From CAZIWJ01 sp964542855 (GTDB taxonomy: Bacteria > Bacteroidota > Bacteroidia > Cytophagales > Cyclobacteriaceae): a stretch of 10,447 nt of DNA. How positions within the stretch are numbered: position 1 is the stretch's first letter; each line of letters starts with the position of its first letter. The position numbers were made by a program, and so were the translations under genes. Below are positions 6,029 through 10,447 of this stretch, one piece after another. The stretch lies in the NCBI GenBank assembly GCA_964542855.1, contig CAZIWJ010000125.1, positions 1 through 10,447 of the forward strand. The letters are read 5' to 3'. The notes under the pieces are model-generated. The model ran no database searches, was not told where the DNA came from, and saw only the letters and a list, made by a program, of their open reading frames with translations.

Positions 6029-9000
6029 TCAGTTTCAGCCTAAACCGTCGGTTCCCTTTTGCTACGTATAACATCAGGGTTCCCGGTGCATATTCTTTCA
6101 TTGAAATAATATTATTGCCAGGATAAAGCTGACCGGCTTTTACCCGCCTACCCTGCAGATCGGTTAGTATCCATTTGGCATCTGTCCAGCGCGAGTTGCT
6201 TACCCCTATGGTATATTGATCGTGAACAACCGGATTGGCTGAAAAAGTTAGCCCTTCCTGCACGAGGTCTTCAATGCCCAGCGCATCGTTCAGCCTGCTA
6301 CTCCGGGCAATGGAAATAGAGTCATTTGCTGCCAGCAGCACAACCTGTACTGAGTCGGTTGCCCCCAGCTCCAAAGAAATATTGTTACCGGGCTTAAAGT
6401 TTTCATAATTAGCTCCCAGGTTATAATCTCCCTGTCGCAATTGCGTAAAAGAAAAACGGCCCTGTGAGTTAGTGATAGAATAGGCAATTAAAGCCGATCC
6501 GTTTAAAAGAAAAACGGGCGTATTAGGCACCACAATTCCGCGGATCGATTGCTCATTCCCATTCACTTTTCCCCCGTTTCCTTCTTCATCGAAAAGCAGG
6601 ATGCCCGATACAGAAGCCCCCCCGTTATTGCTGGCCGGAGTACTGTACAGCGAAATATCTACCTGCTGATTACTGGTTAGCTCAATAGTTTCCGCTGCGC
6701 CCAGCGATAGGGAATTTCCGGAATAGGTCGGTAAAAAAGTAGCTTCACCCGGGTTAACCAGTATTACGTAGTTACCCCGCTCTACTTCACTAAATTCATA
6801 AGTTGCTCCGCTTATTGTGGTCTGGGCAACCTGAATCGGCTGGTCGCCTTCCAGCCGGTACAGCACAATTACCCCACTTTCCGGCAAAGCCGCAGCATCG
6901 AGCGAACCGGTAATCTGGTATCGGGGTACTTCTTCAGCTATCGTGAACGACCTGACCACCGTGTCTGAAGCATTGAAAAACGCATTCCCTTCCTGGTAAG
7001 CCAGCAAAGTAACTGCCCCTGATCCTACTATACTTAATATATTTTCGCTAAGGGTAACCACAGTACCTTCCCCTTCCGATATTTCAAATATAACAGGGTT
7101 TTCCGGGTTCGTGCTGCCTGCGCTGAGTTGAATGGTGTCCTGAATTGTGGTTTTATCGGTAATACCGCCAAAAGTAATTACCTGTTCCTGCTTCAGTATG
7201 GTGAACGAGCGTATAACCGAATCGGGCAGGTAGTTTTCATTCCCTGCCTGTTTAGCCCGGATGCTTACCGTACCGGGCAGCAATAAGGTAAGCCGGTTGC
7301 CATCCAGTTCTACCAGGGAGTCGCCTTCCAGTATATCCAGTTCAACAGGTAAGCCGACACTACTTTCAGCAGTTAAGCCAAGCGTGGTATCGGCATAAGT
7401 GATATTTTCCAGGCTATCGAAACTAACTTTCTGCGGGCTCCTGGCAATGATTAACGTGTCGTTCAACGTTCCGAAGTAGTTCGGGTGCTCGATGTTTACC
7501 GTGAACGGATAAGTACCGGCATTTACCGGAATATCTTCACTTCCGTTGTAAAGCAGTTTAAAATCCAATCCGGCAGGATCAGTAGATACCAGCACCGGCT
7601 GAGGGCTACCATTGTAGGTAGCAGCGGTAGAAGCTACCGATAAGCCGGCTTCTCCCTTTTCAATAATTAACTGGCTGCTTACCGAACCAGTGTAATTGTT
7701 ATCGGTAACGAAGGCTTCTACCTCGTAGGTGCCCGCATTAGTGGGTACTTCCGGAATGCCATCGTAATTGATATCTGTTGGAATTCCCGAAGGTACGGTT
7801 TCAACCTGTGGTTCAGTGATGCCGTCGGAGAATACCTGCAATAAAGTTTCTTCTACGAACTCAATGCTTTCTACCGGGGCTTTCTGAATGGTTAGTACGG
7901 TTTGCCTTCGCCCCAGGAAGTTTTCGTCGCTGAAAAAGATTTTCACGTTGTAAACCCCGGCATTCCGGGGTGCCCGTTCTTCACCGTTGTAAGTTACCAG
8001 TGCTGCATCCTGGGCAACTGGAATAATTTCCCCGTTGAAAGAAAATTCAGGAACGATGACCCGGGTTCGGCCATTATACACAAACACGGTATCGCCAATG
8101 GAAATATCGACTTGTTGTTTAATGGTAAACCCTTTTACTACCGTTTCAGCTGGCAGATAGTTACCGTCTCCCCCCTGGTTAGCCGTAATTTCCACCTCTC
8201 CTACATTTTTGAAGATGAGCAGGTTGGGGTCATTCTCGTCGAATTTCACATTAGTTGTATCGGTCAGCTCGTAGGAAATCGGCAGGCCTGAAGTGGCTGT
8301 TGCCGGTAAACTCAGGGTATCGCGCTGCAACTGGTAGCCATTAATTTCATCCAGATTGAGAATGATTTCCTGTGGAGAAGGATTAATGGTTATCGATCCG
8401 CTAATACTTCCCAGGTAGTTGGGGCTATTGGAAGAAGCTGTAAAATCATACGTTCCGGTTTCTTCCGGAGGAGCGTTTCGCCCTGTAAAATCGTATTGTA
8501 AAGCTACTCCTGCCGGGGTAACCGCTATTTCAGGAAGCTTGGGCAGGCTGTCGAAAGTAAATGTATTGTTGGTAATTTCCAGTTCCAGGTTGTCGGGCAG
8601 TACAGTAAATTCTTCCGAATCACTGCCTGTATAATTCGTGCTTTCCGCCGATACATCTACCTGGTAAGTACCGGCGTTTACCGGTTTACCGGGGTTGCCG
8701 TCGTACAATACCGTAGTGTTAAAATTCTCACTTTGGGGGGAGATATCAATAGAGGGTTCCAGGGTACCACCGGTGTAAGTCTGGGTCAGGTTATTAAACG
8801 ATATACTGGCGGCAGCTTTATTGATGGTAAGGGTGCCCGTGGTGCTTCCGCTGTAGTTATTATCACTAGAAGAAACCGTAAACGGATAAGTTCCTGCATT
8901 TACCGGGTTGGACCCACTGTTATCGTAGGTAACGGTTACCGGAATTCCTGTTGGTGTGGTTTGCGTACCGGGCCGGAAAGGATTGCCGTTGTACGTGTAT

Positions 9001-10447
9001 GTATCCTGAAGAACCTGTATGTTTACAGGCGCTTTATTAATAGTGTATGTTATACGGTTGCTCCCTTCGTAATTTTCGTTGCTTACGGTTACGGTAACCT
9101 CGTACGATCCCGCATTCACCGGCTCATCGGTTTCCCCATTGTAAAGTATTGTTGTTTCGAAAGTTTCCGAACCCGGGGTTAACGTAATGTTGGGCGACTG
9201 CGGGTTTCCATTATACGTAGTGCTAACGTCAGAAAACGCAATGCTTGCCGTAGCTTTTTCAATGGTTAAAGTTCCGGTTTTGCTGCCGAAGTAATTATCG
9301 CTTACCGGTGATAAGGTGAATTCGTAAGTACCGGCATTGGTTCTGGAAGACGAATTATCGCTGAACGTAATGTTAATATCTGCCTCTTTCGGTTGCACCG
9401 TAAAACCAGGCTCTACAGGGTTACCATCGTAAGTAAAGATAGTGTCCTGGATGGTGTAGGTTACCGTATCCGGTACAATGGTAAACGCAACGGTAGAGGT
9501 AGCATCGTAATTATCATTCTCTGCCCTAACCGATACGTTGTAAGTACCGGCATTAACAGGTAGATCGGGAGAGCCGTCGTATTCGGTAGTGATGGTATAG
9601 GTTTCAGTGTTCGGACTAATGCTTACCTCTGGCTCCAACCCCGATCCGGTGTAGGTTTGAGTGGTACTGCCAAACGTGATAACAGGTTCGGCTTTGTTAA
9701 TAACCAGCGTGCCGGTTTTGCTGCCAACATAATTACTGCTTGCCGGGGAAAGGGTGAATGCGTAAGTACCGGCATTGGTCCTGGAAGACGAATTATCGCT
9801 GAACGTGATGTTAATGTTTGCTGCTTCCGGTTGCACCGTAAAACCAGGCTGTATCGGATTACCGTTGTAGGTAAAGGTAGTGTCCTGGATGGTATAGGTT
9901 ACCGTATCCGGTACGATGGTAAATGAACTGCTGGCTGTACCGGTATAATTGGGGCTTTCCGTTTCCACACTCACCGTATAGGTTCCGGCATTTACCGGGA
10001 GAGAAGTAGATCCGTTGTACCGGACAGTGGTGGTAAACTGCTCGCTTGCTGATTCTTCAGTTATAATAATATTCGGCTCCAGTGCTTCTCCGGTGTAGGT
10101 TTGGGTTGTATTCTCTACCGATACGTTAGCAGTGGCTTTATTAATAACCAGTGTTCCCTCAGTACTGCCGTTATAATTTGGGTCGGCCGACCCGACCGTG
10201 AAAGGATAGCTACCGGTATTAATGGGTTCCCGGCCGAAATAACTAAATGCGACTGGAATATTAGGTGGGGAGGTGGTGAATTCCGGTTCCTGCGCCGTGC
10301 CGTCGTAAGTAAATGTTGAATCATCTATCGTAATTTCAACGTCATCTGGAACCACCGATAACTCACCGGTGGCTTCTCCCTCATAATTGGTGCTGCTTGC
10401 CGCTACTTCTACTGCGTAGGTTCCAACGTTTGTCGGTGGCGTAGCCG
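6018..10447 (-). CDS. Giant MBG/Ig-like repeat surface protein with T9SS sorting domain (5' end missing)
   Basis: The reading frame is open from the TGA at 6018-6020 to the right edge, giving at least 1475 residues; signal peptide and true start lie beyond base 10447. Residues below are counted from the GTG at 10353-10355, which is internal and not a start. Order: MBG repeats (6-662), an Ig-like module (663-749), three diverged MBG repeats (750-975), two more Ig-like modules (976-1143), two carboxypeptidase-regulatory-like modules (1144-1349), and a T9SS type A sorting domain (1350-1445). I find no cysteine in the translated part and only two tryptophans, both in the sorting domain, which suits an extended extracellular beta-rich stalk. 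Expected role: a T9SS-exported surface or released adhesin or matrix protein; binding target unknown. No enzymatic domain is visible in this part, but one could lie in the missing N-terminus. It is convergent with the ABC exporter, with no evidence of a functional link. Confidence 0.9.
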   Translation of the reverse strand, partial: ATPPTNVGTYAVEVAASSTNYEGEATGELSVVPDDVEITIDDSTFTYDGTAQEPEFTTSPPNIPVAFSYFGREPINTGSYPFTVGSADPNYNGSTEGTLVINKATANVSVENTTQTYTGEALEPNIIITEESASEQFTTTVRYNGSTSLPVNAGTYTVSVETESPNYTGTASSSFTIVPDTVTYTIQDTTFTYNGNPIQPGFTVQPEAANINITFSDNSSSRTNAGTYAFTLSPASSNYVGSKTGTLVINKAEPVITFGSTTQTYTGSGLEPEVSISPNTETYTITTEYDGSPDLPVNAGTYNVSVRAENDNYDATSTVAFTIVPDTVTYTIQDTIFTYDGNPVEPGFTVQPKEADINITFSDNSSSRTNAGTYEFTLSPVSDNYFGSKTGTLTIEKATASIAFSDVSTTYNGNPQSPNITLTPGSETFETTILYNGETDEPVNAGSYEVTVTVSNENYEGSNRITYTINKAPVNIQVLQDTYTYNGNPFRPGTQTTPTGIPVTVTYDNSGSNPVNAGTYPFTVSSSDNNYSGSTTGTLTINKAAASISFNNLTQTYTGGTLEPSIDISPQSENFNTTVLYDGNPGKPVNAGTYQVDVSAESTNYTGSDSEEFTVLPDNLELEITNNTFTFDSLPKLPEIAVTPAGVALQYDFTGRNAPPEETGTYDFTASSNSPNYLGSISGSITINPSPQEIILNLDEINGYQLQRDTLSLPATATSGLPISYELTDTTNVKFDENDPNLLIFKNVGEVEITANQGGDGNYLPAETVVKGFTIKQQVDISIGDTVFVYNGRTRVIVPEFSFNGEIIPVAQDAALVTYNGEERAPRNAGVYNVKIFFSDENFLGRRQTVLTIQKAPVESIEFVEETLLQVFSDGITEPQVETVPSGIPTDINYDGIPEVPTNAGTYEVEAFVTDNNYTGSVSSQLIIEKGEAGLSVASTAATYNGSPQPVLVSTDPAGLDFKLLYNGSEDIPVNAGTYPFTVNIEHPNYFGTLNDTLIIARSPQKVSFDSLENITYADTTLGLTAESSVGLPVELDILEGDSLVELDGNRLTLLLPGTVSIRAKQAGNENYLPDSVIRSFTILKQEQVITFGGITDKTTIQDTIQLSAGSTNPENPVIFEISEGEGTVVTLSENILSIVGSGAVTLLAYQEGNAFFNASDTVVRSFTIAEEVPRYQITGSLDAAALPESGVIVLYRLEGDQPIQVAQTTISGATYEFSEVERGNYVILVNPGEATFLPTYSGNSLSLGAAETIELTSNQQVDISLYSTPASNNGGASVSGILLFDEEGNGGKVNGNEQSIRGIVVPNTPVFLLNGSALIAYSITNSQGRFSFTQLRQGDYNLGANYENFKPGNNISLELGATDSVQVVLLAANDSISIARSSRLNDALGIEDLVQEGLTFSANPVVHDQYTIGVSNSRWTDAKWILTDLQGRRVKAGQLYPGNNIISMKEYAPGTLMLYVAKGNRRFRLKLIKP
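6021..6308 (-). other. T9SS type A C-terminal sorting domain
   Basis: The last 96 residues carry the expected order of motifs: FSANPVVHDQYTI, then ILTDLQGRRV, then YAPGTLMLYVAKG, ending RFRLKLIKP. Proteins with this domain are carried across the outer membrane by the type IX secretion system, after which the domain is usually cleaved. Its presence predicts a Sec signal peptide at the missing N-terminus. Confidence 0.85.
6309..6926 (-). other. Two carboxypeptidase-regulatory-like (prealbumin-fold) modules
   Basis: Residues 1144-1240 and 1241-1349. The first reads YQITGSL, VIVLYRLEG, YEFSEVERGNYVILV and FLPTYSGNSLSLGAAETIEL; this last motif is typical of the modules that precede T9SS sorting domains. 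The second follows an Asn/Gly linker (ASNNGGASV) and reads VSGILLFDEEGNGGKVNG, NTPVFLLNG, NSQGRFSFTQLRQGDYNL, resembling SdrD B-type or CarboxypepD_reg folds. Likely role: rigid spacer between stalk and anchor. Confidence 0.65.
6927..7430 (-). other. Two tandem Ig-like modules
   Basis: Residues 976-1057 and 1058-1143 are two copies of the Ig-like module, each about 84 residues. Both begin with a (K/Q)V(S/I)F strand, contain a LTLLLPGTVSIRA or LSIVGSGAVTLLA core strand, then (A)GN..(Y/F), and end with V(I/V)RSFTI. The shared RSFTI ending and core strand mark them as tandem relatives of the module at 8109-8369. Confidence 0.65.
7431..8108 (-). repeat. Three diverged MBG-type repeats
   Basis: Units at 7872-8108, 7647-7871 and 7431-7646 keep the frame of the MBG repeat (YNG, then NAG(T/V)Y, then a YTG or YFG-like motif near the end) but have lost the strict A/B alternation. 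The middle unit has no TYNG at all (LLQVFSDG instead) and the first has an insertion before VTYNG and ENFLG in place of NYxG. They look older or under different constraint than the upstream array. Confidence 0.7.
8109..8369 (-). other. Ig-like module interrupting the MBG repeats
   Basis: Residues 663-749 do not fit the MBG pattern. They follow a bacterial Ig-like pattern: LSLPATATSGLPISYEL, an IFKNVGEVEITA strand, then GDGNYLPAETVV and FTIK. Modules like this commonly alternate with MBG repeats in Bacteroidota surface proteins. The preceding unit's linker is also different (INPSPQ in place of INKA), the same kind of PSPQ/RSPQ linker that precedes the second Ig-like module. Confidence 0.65.
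9246..9484 (-). repeat. Near-identical MBG unit, copy 1 of a recent internal duplication
   Basis: This type A unit and the start of its upstream linker closely match 9684-9922, exactly 438 bases (146 codons, one A/B dyad) away. Over 9343-9484 against 9781-9922 I count about 16 mismatches in 142 bases by eye, with no gaps. Both encode VTYTIQDT, NITFSDNSSSRTNAGTY and SKTGTL. The other A units differ much more. Confidence 0.8.
9684..9922 (-). repeat. Near-identical MBG unit, copy 2 of a recent internal duplication
   Basis: Partner of 9246-9484 at a 438-base offset. The match continues past the unit boundary into the VPDT linker of the neighbouring B unit and then fades, so the duplicated or converted tract is about one unit plus linker and not the full dyad. 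Confidence 0.8.

Larger units (their letters stand above)
8370..10447 (-). repeat. Array of nine complete plus one partial MBG repeats in alternating A/B types
   Basis: The units are 71-75 residues long. Each starts with a (T/Y)TY-(N/D/T)-G or related motif, carries NAGTY or a variant two thirds along, then NY(x)G near the end. Approximate bases: partial 10341-10447, then 10128-10340, 9903-10127, 9684-9902, 9465-9683, 9246-9464, 9024-9245, 8808-9023, 8589-8807 and 8370-8588. Type A units read TFTY(D/N)G, have F after NAGTY, and mostly end in INKA. Type B units read TQTYTG..LEP, have PVNAGTY then V, and mostly end in VPDT or LPDN. The sixth complete unit (9024-9245) is a B unit that ends in INKAPV instead, and the last A unit (8370-8588) is diverged (TFTFDS, ETGTY). 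The pattern matches the MBG (mostly beta, glycine-rich) domain families common in Bacteroidota surface proteins. Confidence 0.85.

Noticed and set aside
7902..10319. Plus-strand open frames within the giant gene
   Set aside because: They occur because the repeat codons lack stops on the opposite strand; they have no start signals or family match.
8370..10447. Regularly spaced DNA repeats resembling a CRISPR or satellite array
   Set aside because: The period is about 219 bases, the similarity is diffuse and the frame is open throughout; these are protein domain repeats. No cas gene is present.
1..10447. Defence, phage, toxin-antitoxin or secondary-metabolite system
   Set aside because: I looked for nucleases, reverse transcriptases, small paired genes, integrases, transposases, NRPS/PKS domains and tRNA-linked attachment sites. 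None is present; every long frame is accounted for by ordinary metabolic, transport or surface-protein families.

Overview
The window looks like chromosomal DNA of a Bacteroidota bacterium, probably an environmental member of the Cytophagales or a related gliding lineage (inference). The evidence is a very large secreted protein built of MBG/Ig-like repeats that ends in a type IX secretion (T9SS) sorting domain, a TPR / phosphosulfolactate synthase / DUF368 gene cluster that I recall from this phylum, weak Shine-Dalgarno signals, and a TAnnTTTG-type -7 box. I see no rRNA, tRNA, CRISPR array, insertion sequence or phage gene.

Layout. Positions 1-3007 (minus strand) hold a compact three-gene operon. 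It runs from a TPR-repeat protein (start near 3007) to a ComA-family phosphosulfolactate synthase joined by a 4-base ATGA overlap, and then, 10 bases later, to a DUF368/PopT-type undecaprenyl-phosphate translocase that runs off the left edge. Positions 3104-4090 (minus) hold an extended SDR NAD(P)-dependent epimerase/dehydratase-like gene, followed by a probable hairpin terminator at 3073-3099. A 136-base divergent intergenic region separates it from a plus-strand ABC exporter half-transporter (4227-6008). From 6018 to the right edge (minus, convergent with the exporter, 9-base gap) lies the 3' part of a giant repeat-protein gene. At least 1475 residues are in the window, and the true start lies beyond base 10447.

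How the genes may work together. The operon combines a sulfonate-forming enzyme with a lipid-carrier recycling membrane protein and a TPR scaffold, so a role in envelope or sulfonate-containing metabolite biology is conceivable, but this is inference. The exporter and the SDR gene stand alone and their substrates cannot be read from sequence. The giant protein is expected to be exported to the cell surface or released by T9SS and to act as an extended stalk or adhesin. It has a clear internal grammar: two MBG repeat types alternate as about 146-residue dyads, followed by diverged MBG repeats with interspersed Ig-like modules, two carboxypeptidase-regulatory-like modules, and the sorting domain.

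There is no defence, mobile-element or obviously new multi-gene system here. The points most worth a second look are the alternating repeat architecture with its recent internal duplication, and the ComA-PopT-TPR gene linkage.
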